Shown: positions 33,801 to 47,120 of the stretch, one piece after another
Layout of the letters: each line of letters opens with the position of its first letter
How positions within the stretch are numbered: the stretch's first letter is position 1
Origin: Sipunculus nudus
Lineage: Eukaryota; Annelida; Sipuncula; Golfingiida; Sipunculidae
Reading direction: 5' to 3'
Assembly (NCBI GenBank): GCA_026874595.1
Contig: CM049306.1
Coordinates: forward strand, 8,924,519-8,988,518
Length of the DNA stretch: 64,000 nucleotides
Made by a program: the position numbers and the translations under genes
Notes under the pieces: model-generated
What the model was told of the DNA's origin: nothing
Database searches by the model: none
The model's input: only the letters and a program-made list of their open reading frames with translations

Positions 33801-34440
33801 CCATGGTTATCATAATCAGCCTGCTGATTGCCATGGTTAACATAATCAGTCTGCTGATTGCCATGGTTAACATAATCAGCCTGCTGATTGCCATGGTTAA
33901 CATAATCAGCCTGCTGATTGCCATGGTTAACATAATCAGCCTGCTGATTGCCATGGTTAACATAATCAGCCTGCTGATTGCCATGGTTTGCATAATCAGC
34001 CTGCTGATTGCCATGGTTAACATAATCAGCCACCTGATCGCCATGGTCATCATAATCAGCCTGCTGATCGCCATGGTCACCATAATCAGCCACCTGATCA
34101 CCATGGTCACCATAATCAGCCTGCTGATTGCCATGGTCAACATAATCAGCCTGCTGATTGCCATGGTCAACATAATCAGCCTGCTGATTGCCATGGTTAA
34201 CATAATCAGCCTGCTGATTGCCATGGTTAACATAATCAGCCTGCTGATTGCCATGGTTAACATAATCAGCCTGCTGATTGCCATGGTTAACATAATCAGC
34301 CTGCTGATTGCCATGGTTAACATAATCAGCCTGCTGATGCCATGGTTAACATAATCAGCCTGCTGATTGCCATGGTTAACATAATCAGCCAGCTGATTAC
34401 CATGATGAATGTTATTAGTCATCTTATGACCATGGTTACC
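30831..34440. repeat. 30-bp minisatellite, about 120 units, two sequence domains
   Basis: Each unit contains CATAATCAGC plus a 20-bp remainder. In domain 1 (to about 32785) the remainder is CACCTGATCACCATGGTCAY, with a GAACAC variant. In domain 2 (about 32785-34400) it is mostly CTGCTGATTGCCATGGTTAA, with interspersed domain-1 units. From about 30870 to 34338 there is no indel: over 110 consecutive units stay in exact 30-bp register until a one-base deletion at about 34339. Because 30 is a multiple of 3, long frames are open on both strands: 562 codons (30850-32538, His/Gly/Asn/Gln/Pro repeats) and 1163 codons (30863-34354) on plus, and 829 codons (30854-33343) on minus. They coexist in different frames, so most or all are incidental. 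Units contain the palindromes CCATGG and TGATCA. The edges are degenerate. Confidence 0.97.
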
Positions 34441-35079
34441 ATATTCTGAGCCAGCTTATCATATTCATAGCTCATCACTGTGGTCAATTGTCACTATAAC
34501 CAGCAAGCGTTTCACCATTAGTTCAGGAGAGTTCAGGCCTTGAATAAGCTGAGATGATAAAGGTTCAACCATGAAAAGTATAGACAGTTGATGGTTACAC
34601 CCAGTGCCTGAGTGATAGTTGAACATTGAGGATGTGATCAGTCACAGTGAAGTGTAGGGAGTCCCTCCCTAAAGGTGGTCTTAACATCCCTAACGTAGAT
34701 TTCATTAGACAAACCATTGTAATCAGACATGATATTAATGGTTTATATGATGTCTAAGCACCAGCTTGAGTCAGCTCATGTTTTTTGTTGACTTCACAGA
34801 GTTGTAACTCTGGTGACTCATGGGTTTTGAGTTGTTACTTAATTGTCTACGTTATGTTATAAACCTTCAGTGGAATACCAAGGCTGATGTCATGACAGGT
34901 GGAGACAGATTATAAGGAATATGATTGATATAGGGATACTAATGGCCAAAAAGGATGTTATAATTATCAACAAATAACTAAGATTACTAACAGTAAATTT
35001 ACCTAAATTAAAAAAAAGGACAATTATCACCTATCTGACCTTTATAAACTAAAGGTAATCCTTTGGAGCTTTCATAAAA
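34441..35079. other. Non-coding stretch
   Basis: Degenerate remains of the minisatellite for the first few tens of bases, then AT-rich sequence with no supportable feature. Confidence 0.5.
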
Positions 35080-35254
35080 ATAGGCCAGAAAACATGGATA
35101 TCACCGCACACAGGTTGCTTGTTTTGTTAATATCAATGTGTTTATAATATGTGGAGGCCACCAAAATAATCAAAACAAATTCAACAAGGGCATCTGGCAG
35201 CAAGTCAGAAAAAGTCAGAGATTTGCAAATGGCGTTCTGCAACAAATGACCTTT
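35080..35254 (-). repeat. Dispersed repeat, copy 2 (partner at 4065-4243)
   Basis: Read on the minus strand it matches 4065-4243 across its length: AAAGGTCA, GTTGCAGAACGCC, CCTTGTTGAA, CCTCCACAT, AACAAAACAAG, CTGTGTGCGGT and TTTTCTGGCCTAT, in order. The two copies are diverged, consistent with an old interspersed family. Confidence 0.7.
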
Positions 35255-35911
35255 AATTAAAATGTATTTGAAATGATGAAGAAATGATGACAAAACTAGG
35301 TCAGATCATATAGTACATGCAGTACCTCATGCACAAAAAGGTGTAATCATCCTGTTTTATCTCCAGTATGGTCCACCGCTGTCACAGCCAGGTCACAATC
35401 ATATTAACCTTTGGTTCAGGGAGCTTTGTGTTAGTGATGAAGTTAATCATGTGCATGGGGAAATAGCCCAGTGTAGCTTCATTTCATTCAATTAAAAATA
35501 CACAGTTGTAGATGATTAAAACTGTCTTGTAGAAGGATATGCATACATGAAACATTTATTTATAAATGCCAATTTTGCTGATTTACCACTATACATAAAT
35601 ATTAACATATATGACAAAGACAAATATGATATTAAATCTCATTGAATGCTTCATCATTCTGAATGGAAGGTCACAGTTCCCTCCCTCCCACAATCTTCTC
35701 AGAATGCACACCAATTTGGCCCTTCCACTTGCACACAATTGAATTCCCGGCAGCATCACATCACAGGCCTGTCGCACAAGATCACTTTGCTCTCCACCTC
35801 ACCACTGCAGACCTTCCCTGTGGCCCATTATCAATAAGACACAAATAATTGGTTCCGTATCAAGCACTAGTCGTCACTACCTTATGGGTCTGGGGACACA
35901 CTACGCAGCAA
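35255..35911. other. Non-coding stretch
   Basis: Frames at 35589-35848 overlap on both strands. The segment at about 35655-35830 has higher GC than its surroundings, but I recognise no protein in it. Confidence 0.45.
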
Positions 35912-35913
35912 TA

Positions 35914-36354
35914 CTGTGGTTGGCTTCATATTGGCGAGGTTAAATATTCGCGATTTTCACTTCGGCAGTATTTCATGAGGGTTTAATTTTCGCAATTAAC
36001 CATACACTAACTTACACAATGTTCCTAACAATTATTATAAATTACCTAATATCTCGCAAAACTTAACAATCAAAACATCAAACAGGGGGAAATTCTTCAT
36101 GCAATAGAGGCTGATATACAAAAGTTTTGGTATTTTTTATATTATTAATCTTTGAATTATGGGTAACATAAAATGTATGCTGATATTGATGCTACTGGCC
36201 CAATATATGTAAGTTGCCATTGAAGCTACAGATTAAACTACTTTTCACTTGTGCAGATGTGGCGTCTTATTCACGACGGTTTTATTTTCGCGATAATTTC
36301 CCCTTTGCCAATATCGCAAATTTGAAACCCTACTGAACAAAAAGACAACCACAG
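35914..36354. mobile_element. TA-flanked TIR element, 441 bp (MITE)
   Basis: The left terminus CTGTGGTTGGCTT follows TA (35912-35913). The right terminus is the complement of CTGTGGTTGTCTT and precedes TA (36355-36356). The interior contains inverted TTCGCGATTTT/AAAATCGCG-like motifs near 35950 and 36285. It is short and non-coding. The TA duplication points to Tc1-mariner; the terminus differs from the CAGT-type elements elsewhere in the window. Confidence 0.8.
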
Positions 36355-36356
36355 TA

Positions 36357-37430
36357 TATCCTTCCTCTGCAACAGGACCCGACAGGTCCCCATTCTCTAG
36401 ATATATTAAAACATACATTTGTATTCTGTGATGAGAAGAAACATGAGAATCAAAGCCAAGATTGACTGAGAATGGTGTAACAAAGTGGGAGGTTTTGTTT
36501 TTATTAAGCAACCAAAAAAGAACAAAGGAGTAAGGGTATCCCTAATTACAACCAAATGTAACATACTTGAGGCCTGCATTCCTTATAAAACAGTGAAGTT
36601 TTCAGTTGTAGGTGTATTTCCTTTGCAATGTCACATTTTTACCCAATGAATTCTTGATATCAGTGCCTGTGTTTTTTTTTTTCATCTTCATCATTAACAT
36701 CCACATAAGCCAGCACCATAATACAAATGAATGCTAGGTTTTTGCAACATTCTTAATGGGATGGTCAGTTGGTATTACCAGTAGGAGCAGATGTGCTCGC
36801 TACAACAGCCATCAGGTTTTGAATCCAAACTTTACAACCTGATATGCACTGATGAATGCCTTCAGGTTATTATTAGGAAAATTTACTGTTTTCTGTACAA
36901 AGAGGCATCTACACAGGTAAACACACAAACTGACAAACAGGCACAAACACACACCAATAGAGACAGACATATAGAAACATATAGAGACTCTCAGACACAC
37001 CACATAGTTACAAACAGATATACACAGATACACTGACATAAAACACATAGATATAAACATATACAAACAGACAGACATGGAGAGACAGATACACTGAGAT
37101 TACCACACACATACAAGACACAACCTCGCACACACATGCTGATGCACACAAACATTGAGACAAACATAACTAATGTTCACTACTTGCCCAATGTTATAAT
37201 GCCCTTTTATCCATCCAGTGTTCAAAATACAACAATAACCTGTTTGTTTATCAAAGCCAGCTGTTGAAGCATGAAGGGGAAATAGTTTGTAAGTTCTGAG
37301 GAAGTGCAGGACCCTTTATCGTGCCTGCCCTCTCTCCTGATTCAGCCTTACACTTTAGATTTGCTGTACAATCTGGTTTGAGTGGAGCCTTGTAGTTCAG
37401 CGAGTGCTTGTCAGTGTCTGGACTGTTAAT
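36357..37430. other. Non-coding stretch with CA/GA-rich tract
   Basis: From about 36908 to 37160 the plus strand is a degenerate ACACA/AGACA/ATACA sequence with almost no long pyrimidine runs, so it opens frames on both strands (36791-37036 and 36812-37078) that are composition artefacts. Nothing else is supportable. Confidence 0.6.
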
Positions 37431-37700
37431 TGCCTCTGCCAGGAGGTTATGTGTTCATCCTTGTTAGTGTGTGTTTGTCCATAACATAACTCCTGTAATC
37501 TTGAATGGAATCTTATGAAATTTTCAGGGCATTTAGGGAATGTCCAAAAAGGAAACAATAAGATTTTGGTGTGGATCTGGCATATGATCCAGATTAATTA
37601 GGAATGTCATCAAGGGATATTCACAAATGTAGAGTCACTTATGCATGAATTAACCTGGGAATATGGGCTTAAAAAATGAATGCAAACACAGGTTTAGGTG
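37431..37700 (+). mobile_element. 5' fragment of the CTGGCGGAGG-type dispersed element
   Basis: Starts with CCTCTGCCAGGAGGTTATG, a short self-complementary segment (CCTC/GAGG). It continues through CTTGAATGGAATCTTATGAA and reaches GGTGTGGATCTGGCATATG, the region shared with 3681-3810. CCTCTGCCAG here mirrors the CTGGCGGAGG found just before the 3' end of the other fragment. The 3' part is missing. Confidence 0.6.
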
Positions 37701-37749
37701 CATCCCACAGTAGGAACCTATCTTGGATAGCTTTATTTCTGATGTAAAA

Positions 37750-38225
37750 CTTATGGTGCCACTTGCAGCCATTTTTGCCCAGCATCCTTCTGTTCATCTG
37801 CTGTGGGAAAAATCACCCATATCTTGGCAGTAGTTTGATTTAATTATCTGCCTAAAATTTTGCATATGTATACATCTTGGATAGTTTGATTGATTTTAAT
37901 GCAGGTGACACCACCTACTTCATGTTTAGATTGCAGACATCCATGCTAATATCTTAGGACTGATTGGCCATGATGTATCGGCCTTGAATTTTGCATGAGT
38001 ATAGATCCTACATAGCTCGAGATCTACAGATTATACAAATTTGATGGCCCAACTTACAAACATTTTTGCATGGTGTTCATCTGTTCATTTGCCAAGGGTA
38101 AAAATCACTCATATCTCAGCAGTGGTTTGAATTATCAACCTGAAATTTTGCATATGTATACATCTTGGATAGCTCTCTCTTTCAAATAACAATCATATTA
38201 ACGTGGCAGACATCCATGCTAATAT
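37750..38225. repeat. Diverged tandem repeats related to the AGCTCAG core
   Basis: AATTTTGCATATGTATACATC followed by TTGGATAG occurs at about 37856 and 38144, and a weaker version (TTTTGCATGAGTATAGATCC) at about 37989. The blocks CAGACATCCATGCTAATAT (37941 and 38207) and GTGACACCACCT resemble the 337-bp units of copy B (GGCATACATATTGATCATG, GGTGGCGCCACCTG). No head or tail is attached. Confidence 0.55.
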
Positions 38226-38824
38226 GCAACACATTTCCCTTGCCACTCAATCCATGCCTCACTTCACCCGTCCCACTGTGATTTTGGCAGATATAAGTAG
38301 TCGTCTGTTGACTACCCATATTCTTGTTTCTTACCCTTCCATGTGGGATTTTGAAATGCTAAGATCATCAGTGTGGTTAGATTTTCAAGGCTTTCTTTCA
38401 TAGTCAATCATACTGAAGCAGGGTTTTTGCCACATGAACATTCTCACTTGACTAGTGTTGTGGCATATCTTATAAGTATATATATACCGTTTTGCATTAA
38501 CAGAATGGTCACGGGAAATATTCCTATATTTTCCCGTAACATGTTTGCTCTTTGTGGTATGGTAATCAGTGCAGGGGCTACATGCCTTCATTATCTCACA
38601 AGACAAGAATTTACTGAAGCAAACACACTTTATTCTGTGTCTCTTATTTTGTGTATGATTTTATCATCTTAGCAGGAGCACATTTATTGAGTTATATACA
38701 TGTGTGTGGTGTATTTTGGTTAACCATAGCAAGCTGCTGATTAAAGTCACATGACCACCAACCTGTCCTGCTACCACCACAAGAAACAGGAAAGGCTGTC
38801 ACAAATCTTATGCATGGAGTCTGA
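38226..38824. other. Non-coding stretch before the satellite
   Basis: A 99-codon plus-strand frame at 38373-38672 is open but overlaps a minus-strand frame and has no recognisable motif. The rest is AT-rich. Confidence 0.45.
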
Positions 38825-41800
38825 TTACTCCATGTCCCTGCAGATGACTGATCACATAATACCTGTGTGTCAGACCTCTTCTGTCCCTGCAGGGTTTCTG
38901 ATCACAGAATATCTGTGTGTTAGACCTCTTCTGTCCCTGCAGATGACTGATCACAGAAAACCTGTGTGTTAGACCTCTTCTGTCCCTGCAGATGACTGAT
39001 CACATAATACCTGTGTGTTAGACCTCATATGTCCCTGCAGATGACTGATCACAGAATACCTGTGTGTTAGACCTCTTCTGTCCCTGCAGATGACTGATCA
39101 CAGAATACCTATGTGTTAGACCTGTTCTGTCATTGCAGATGACTGATCACAGAATACCTGTGTGTGAGATGTCATCTGTCCCTGCAGATGACTGATCACA
39201 GAATACCTGTGTGTTAGACCTCTTCTATCCCTGCAGATGACTGATCACAGAATACCTGTATGTTAGACCTCTTCTGTCCTTGCAGTTGACAAATCACAGA
39301 TTGCCTGTGTTTTAGACCTCACCTGTGCCTGCAGATGACTGATCACAGATGCCTGTGTGTTAGACCTGTTCTGTCCGTGCAGATGACTGATCACAGAATA
39401 CCTGTGTGTGAGATGTCATCTGTCCCTGCAGATGACTGATCACAGAATACCTGTGTGTTAGACCTCTTCTGTCACTGCAGATGACTGATCACAGAATACC
39501 TATGTGTTAGACCTCTTCTGTCCCTGCAGGGTTTATGATGGACTGATCACAGAATACCTGTGTGTTAGATGTCTTCTGTCCCTGCAGATGACTGATCACA
39601 GAATACCTGTGTGTTAGACCTCTTCGATCTGTCACTGCAGATGACGGATCACAGAATACCTGTGTGTCAGACCTCTCATGTCACTGCAGATGACTGATCA
39701 CAGAATACCTGTATGTTAGACCTCTTCTGTCCCTGCAGATGACTGATCACAGAATACCTGTGTGTTAGACCTCTTCTGTCTCTGCAGATGACTGATCACA
39801 GAATACCTGTGTGTTAGACTTCTTCTGTCCCTGCAGATGACTGAACACAGAATACCTGTGTGTTAGACCTGTTCTGTCATTGCAGATGACTGAACACAGA
39901 ATACCTGTGTGTTAGACCTCTTCTGTCCCTGCAGATGACTGATCACAGAATACCTGTGTGTCAGACTTCTTCTGTCACTGCAGATGACTGATCACAGAAT
40001 ACCTGTGTGTTAGAGCACTTCTGTCCTTGCAGTTGACAAATCACAGATTGCCTGTGTGTTAGACCTCACCTGTGCCTGCAGATGACTGATCACAGAATAC
40101 CTGTGTGTTAGACCTCTTCTGTCCGTGCAGATGACTGATCACAGAATACCTGTGTGTTAGATGTCTTCTGTCCCTGCAGATGACTGATCACAGAATACCT
40201 ATGTGTAAGACTCTTCTGCCATTGCAGTAACTGATCACAGAATACCTGTGTGTTAGATGTGATCTGTCCCTGCATTTGACTGATCACAGAATACCTGTGT
40301 GTTAGACCTCTTCTATCCCTGCAGATGACTGATCACTGAATACCTGTGTGTTAGACCTCTTCTGTCCCTGCAGTTGACTAATCACAGAATATCTGTGTGT
40401 TACACCTCTTCTGTCCCTGCAGATGACTGATCACAGAATACCTGTGTGTTAGATGTCTTCTGTCCTTGCAGTTGACAAATCACAGATTGCCTGTGTGTTA
40501 GACCTCACCTGTGCCTGCAGATGACTGATCACAGAATACCTGTGTGTTAGAGCTCTTCTGTCCTTGCAGTTGACTAATCACAGAATATCTGTGTGTTACA
40601 CCTCTTCTGTCCCTGCAGATGACTGATCACAGAATACCTGTGTGTTAGACCTCTTCTATCCCTGCAGATGACTGATCACAGAATACCTGTGTGTTAGATG
40701 TCTTCTGTCACTGCAGATGACTGAACACAGAATACCTGTTTGTTAGATGTCTTCTGTCACTGCAGATGACTGAACACAGAATACCTGTGTGTTAGATGTC
40801 TTCTATCCCTGCAGATGACTGATCACAGAATACCTGTGTGTTAGACCTCTTCTGTCACTGCAGATGACTGATCACAGAATACCTGTGTGTTAGATGTCTT
40901 CTATCCCTGCAGATGACTGATCACAGAATACCTGTGTGTTAGATGTCTTCTGTCACTGCAGATGACTGAACACAGAATACCTGTGTGTTAGATGTCTTCT
41001 ATCCCTGCAGATGACTGATCACAGAATACCTGTGTGTTAGACCCCTTCTATCCCTGCAGATGACTGATCACAGAATACCTGTGTGTTAGATGTCTTCTGT
41101 CACTGCAGATGACTGAACACAGAATACCTGTGTGTTAGATGTCTTCTGTCACTGCAGATGACTGATCACAGAATACCTGTGTGTTAGACCCCTTCTATCC
41201 CTGCAGATGACTGATCACAAAATACCTGTGTGTTAGATGTCTTCTGTCACTGCAGATGACTGATCACAGAATACCTGTGTGTTAGATGTCTTCTATCCCT
41301 GCAGATGACTGATCACAGAATACCTGTGTGTTAGATGTCTTCTGTCACTGCAGATGACTGAACACAGAATACCTGTGTGTTAGACCCCTTCTATCCCTGC
41401 AGATGACTGATCACAGAATACCTGTGTGTTAGATGTCTTCTGTCACTGCAGATGACTGATCACAGAATACCTGTGTGTTAGACCCCTTCTATCCCTGCAG
41501 ATGACTGATCACAGAATACCTGTGTGTTAGATGTCTTCTATCCCTGCAGATGACTGATCACAGAATACCTGTGTGTTAGACCCCTTCTATCCCTGCAGAT
41601 GACTGATCACAGAATACCTGTGTGTTAGATGTCTTCTGTCACTGCAGATGACTGAACACAGAATACCTGTGTGTTAGATGTCTTCTATCCCTGCAGATGA
41701 CTGATCACAGAATACCTGTGTGTTAGACCTCTTCTATCCCTGCAGATGACTGATCACAGAATACCTGTGTGTTAGATGTCTTCTGTCACTGCAGATGACT

Positions 41801-42419
41801 GATCACAGAATACCTGTATGTTAGATGTCTTCTGTCACTGCAGATGACTGATCACAGAATACCTGTGTGTTAGATGTCTTCTATCCCTGCAGATGACTGA
41901 TCACAGAATACCTGTGTGTTAGATGTCTTCTGTCACTGTAGATGACTGATCACAGAATACCTGTGTGTTAGATGTCTTCTATCCCTGCAGATGACTGATC
42001 ACAGAATACCTGTGTGTTAGACCTCTTCTATCCCTGCAGGTGACTGATCACAGAATACCTGTGTGTTAGATGTCTTCTGTCACTGCAGATGACTGAACAC
42101 AGAATACCTGTGTGTTAGATGTCTTCTATCCCTGCAGATGACTGAACACAGAATACCTGTGTGTCAGACCTCTTCTGTCACTGCAGATGACTGAACACAG
42201 AATACCTGTGTGTCAGACCTCTTCTGTCACTGCAGATGACTGAACACAGAATACCTGTGTGTTAGACCTCTTCTATGCCTGCAGATGACTGATCACAGAA
42301 TACCTGTGTGTTAGATGTCTTCTGTCCCTGCAGATGACTGATCACAGAATACCTGTATGTTAGATGTCTTCTGTCACTGCAGATGACTGATCACAGAATA
42401 CCTGTGTGTTAGGTGTCTT

Positions 42420-45400
42420 CTATCCCTGCAGATGACTGATCACAGAATACCTGTGTGTTAGATGTCTTCTGTCACTGCAGATGACTGATCACAGAATACC
42501 TGTGTGTTAGATGTCTTCTATCCCTGCAGATGACTGATCACAGAATACCTGTGTGTTAGATGTCTTCTGTCACTGCAGATGACTGATCACAGAATACCTG
42601 TGTGTTAGATGTCTTCTATCCCTGCAGATGACTGATCACAGAATACCTGTGTGTTAGACCTCTTCTATCCCTGCAGATGACTGATCACAGAATACCTGTG
42701 TGTTAGATGTCTTCTGTCCCTGCAGATTACTGATCACAGAATACCTGTGTGTTAGACCTCTTCTATCCCTGCAGATGACTGATCACAGAATACCTGTGTG
42801 TTAGACCTCTTCTATCCCTGCAGATGACTGATCACAGAATACCTGTGTGTTAGACCTCTTCTATCCCTGCAGATGACTGATCACAGAATACCTGTGTGTT
42901 AGACCTCTTCTATCCCTGCAGATGACTGATCACAGAATACCTGTGTGTTAGATGTCTTCTGTCACTGCAGATGACTGAACACAGAATACCTGTGTGTTAG
43001 ATGTCTTCTTTCCCTGCAGATGACTGAACACAGAATACCTGTGTGTCGACCTCTTCTGTCACTGCAGATGACTGATCACAGATGCCTGTGTGTTAGATGT
43101 CTTCTGTCACTGCAGATGACTGAACACAGAATACCTGTGTGTTAGACCTCTTCTATCCCTGCAGATGACTGATCACAGAATACCTGTGTGTTAGACCTCT
43201 TCTATCCCTGCAGATGACTGATCACAGAATACCTGTGTGTTAGATGTCTTCTGTCACTGCAGATGACTGAACACAGAATACCTGTGTGTTAGATGTCTTC
43301 TGTCACTGCAGATGACTGAACACAGAATACCTGTGTGTTAGACCCCTTCTATCCCTGCAGATGACTGATCACAGAATACCTGTGTGTTAGATGTCTTCTG
43401 TCACTGCAGATGACTGAACACAGAATACCTGTGTGTTAGATGTCTTCTATCCCTGCAGATGACTGATCACAGAATACCTGTGTGTTAGACCTCTTCTATC
43501 CCTGCAGATGACTGATCACAGAATACCTGTGTGTTAGATGTCTTCTGTCACTGCAGATGACTGAACACAGAATACCTGTGTGTTAGATGTCTTCTGTCAC
43601 TGCAGATGACTGAACACAGAATACCTGTGTGTTAGACCCCTTCTATCCCTGCAGATGACTGATCACAGAATACCTGTGTGTTAGACCCCTTCTATCCCTG
43701 CAGATGTCTGATCACAGAATACCTGTGTGTTAGACCTCTTCTATCCCTGCAGATGACTGATCACAGAATACCTGTGTGTTAGACCCCTTCTATCCCTGCA
43801 GATGACTGATCACAAAATACCTGTGTGTTAGATGTCTTCTGTCACTGCAGATGACTGAACACAGAATACCTGTGTGTTAGATGTCTTCTATCCCTGCAGA
43901 TGACTGATCACAGAATACCTGTGTGTTAGACCTCTTCTATCCCTGCAGATGACTGATCACAGAATACCTGTGTGTTAGATGTCTTCTGTCACTGCAGATG
44001 ACTGAACACAGAATACCTGTGTGTTAGATGTCTTCTATCCCTGCAGATGACTGATCACAGAATACCTAAGTGTTAGACCCCTTCTATCCCTGCAGATGAC
44101 TGATCACAGAATACCTGTGTGTTAGATGTCTTCTGTCACTGCAGATGACTGAACACAGAATACCTGTGTGTTAGATGTCTTCTGTCACTGCAGATGACTG
44201 ATCACAGAATACCTGTGTGTTAGACCCCTTCTATCCCTGCAGATGACTGATCACAAAATACCTGTGTGTTAGATGTCTTCTGTCACTGCAGATGACTGAT
44301 CACAGAATACCTGTGTGTTAGATGTCTTCTATCCCTGCAGATGACTGATCACAGAATACCTGTGTGTTAGATGTCTTCTGTCACTGCAGATGACTGAACA
44401 CAGAATACCTGTGTGTTAGACCCCTTCTATCCCTGCAGATGACTGATCACAGAATACCTGTGTGTTAGATGTCTTCTATCCCTGCAGATGACTGATCACA
44501 GAATACCTGTGTGTTAGACCCCTTCTATCCCTGCAGATGACTGATCACAGAATACCTGTGTGTTAGATGTCTTCTGTCACTGCAGATGACTGAACACAGA
44601 ATACCTGTGTGTTAGATGTCTTCTATCCCTGCAGATGACTGATCACAGAATACCTGTGTGTTAGACCTCTTCTATCCCTGCAGATGACTGATCACAGAAT
44701 ACCTGTGTGTTAGATGTCTTCTGTCACTGCAGATGACTGATCACAGAATACCTGTATGTTAGATGTCTTCTATCCCTGCAGATGACTGATCACAGAATAC
44801 CTGTGTGTTAGATGTCTTCTGTCACTGCAGATGACTGATCACAGAATACCTGTGTGTTAGATGTCTTCTATCCCTGCAGATGACTGATCACAGAATACCT
44901 GTGTGTTAGATGTCTTCTGTCACTGCAGATGACTGATCACAGAATACCTGTGTGTTAGATGTCTTCTATCCCTGCAGATGACTGATCACAGAATACCTGT
45001 GTGTTAGACCTCTTCTATCCCTGCAGATGACTGATCACAGAATACCTGTGTGTTAGATGTCTTCTGTCCCTGCAGATTACTGATCACAGAATACCTGTGT
45101 GTTAGACCTCTTCTATCCCTGCAGATGACTGATCACAGAATACCTGTGTGTTAGACCTCTTCTATCCCTGCAGATGACTGATCACAGAATACCTGTGTGT
45201 TAGACCTCTTCTATCCCTGCAGATGACTGATCACAGAATACCTGTGTGTTAGACCTCTTCTATCCCTGCAGATGACTGATCACAGAATACCTGTGTGTTA
45301 GATGTCTTCTGTCACTGCAGATGACTGAACACAGAATACCTGTGTGTTAGATGTCTTCTTTCCCTGCAGATGACTGAACACAGAATACCTGTGTGTCGAC

Positions 45401-47120
45401 CTCTTCTGTCACTGCAGATGACTGATCACAGATGCCTGTGTGTTAGATGTCTTCTGTCACTGCAGATGACTGAACACAGAATACCTGTGTGTTAGACCTC
45501 TTCTATCCCTGCAGATGACTGATCACAGAATACCTGTGTGTTAGACCTCTTCTATCCCTGCAGATGACTGATCACAGAATACCTGTGTGTTAGATGTCTT
45601 CTGTCACTGCAGATGACTGAACACAGAATACCTGTGTGTTAGATGTCTTCTGTCACTGCAGATGACTGAACACAGAATACCTGTGTGTTAGACCCCTTCT
45701 ATCCCTGCAGATGACTGATCACAGAATACCTGTGTGTTAGATGTCTTCTGTCACTGCAGATGACTGAACACAGAATACCTGTGTGTTAGATGTCTTCTAT
45801 CCCTGCAGATGACTGATCACAGAATACCTGTGTGTTAGACCTCTTCTATCCCTGCAGATGACTGATCACAGAATACCTGTGTGTTAGATGTCTTCTGTCA
45901 CTGCAGATGACTGAACACAGAATACCTGTGTGTTAGATGTCTTCTGTCACTGCAGATGACTGAACACAGAATACCTGTGTGTTAGACCCCTTCTATCCCT
46001 GCAGATGACTGATCACAGAATACCTGTGTGTTAGACCCCTTCTATCCCTGCAGATGTCTGATCACAGAATACCTGTGTGTTAGACCTCTTCTATCCCTGC
46101 AGATGACTGATCACAGAATACCTGTGTGTTAGACCCCTTCTATCCCTGCAGATGACTGATCACAAAATACCTGTGTGTTAGATGTCTTCTGTCACTGCAG
46201 ATGACTGAACACAGAATACCTGTGTGTTAGATGTCTTCTATCCCTGCAGATGACTGATCACAGAATACCTGTGTGTTAGACCTCTTCTATCCCTGCAGAT
46301 GACTGATCACAGAATACCTGTGTGTTAGATGTCTTCTGTCACTGCAGATGACTGAACACAGAATACCTGTGTGTTAGATGTCTTCTATCCCTGCAGATGA
46401 CTGATCACAGAATACCTAAGTGTTAGACCCCTTCTATCCCTGCAGATGACTGATCACAGAATACCTGTGTGTTAGATGTCTTCTGTCACTGCAGATGACT
46501 GAACACAGAATACCTGTGTGTTAGATGTCTTCTGTCACTGCAGATGACTGATCACAGAATACCTGTGTGTTAGACCCCTTCTATCCCTGCAGATGACTGA
46601 TCACAAAATACCTGTGTGTTAGATGTCTTCTGTCACTGCAGATGACTGATCACAGAATACCTGTGTGTTAGATGTCTTCTATCCCTGCAGATGACTGATC
46701 ACAGAATACCTGTGTGTTAGATGTCTTCTGTCACTGCAGATGACTGAACACAGAATACCTGTGTGTTAGACCCCTTCTATCCCTGCAGATGACTGATCAC
46801 AGAATACCTGTGTGTTAGATGTCTTCTATCCCTGCAGATGACTGATCACAGAATACCTGTGTGTTAGACCCCTTCTATCCCTGCAGATGACTGATCACAG
46901 AATACCTGTGTGTTAGATGTCTTCTGTCACTGCAGATGACTGAACACAGAATACCTGTGTGTTAGATGTCTTCTATCCCTGCAGATGACTGATCACAGAA
47001 TACCTGTGTGTTAGACCTCTTCTATCCCTGCAGATGACTGATCACAGAATACCTGTGTGTTAGATGTCTTCTGTCACTGCAGATGACTGATCACAGAATA
47101 CCTGTATGTTAGATGTCTTC
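42420..47120. repeat. Higher-order tandem duplication, 2350 bp x 2
   Basis: Diagnostic unit variants recur at 2350-bp spacing: TGCAGATTAC at 42721 and 45071, GTGTGTCGACC at 43041 and 45391, AATACCTAAGTG at 44061 and 46411. The copies are about 48 units each. The second ends near 47120, where the sequence switches to a block matching 41.84-42.42 kb. The same markers recur 2938 bp further on (48009, 48329), so this block exists a third time. Confidence 0.9.

Noticed and set aside
30863-34354. 1163-codon open frame on the plus strand (periodic ITMVxIISHL-like peptide)
   Set aside because: It lies wholly in a 30-bp minisatellite whose period is a multiple of three. Other frames on both strands are equally open, and there is no upstream exon, signal peptide or non-repetitive segment.
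36791-37078. Opposed frames of 81 and 88 codons
   Set aside because: Produced by the CA/GA-rich low-complexity tract.
37379-37460. tRNA-like or tRNA-derived SINE head (TAGTTCAGCGAG resembles an A box)
   Set aside because: No convincing B box at the right distance and no cloverleaf. The sequence leads into the CCTCTGCCAG element head instead.
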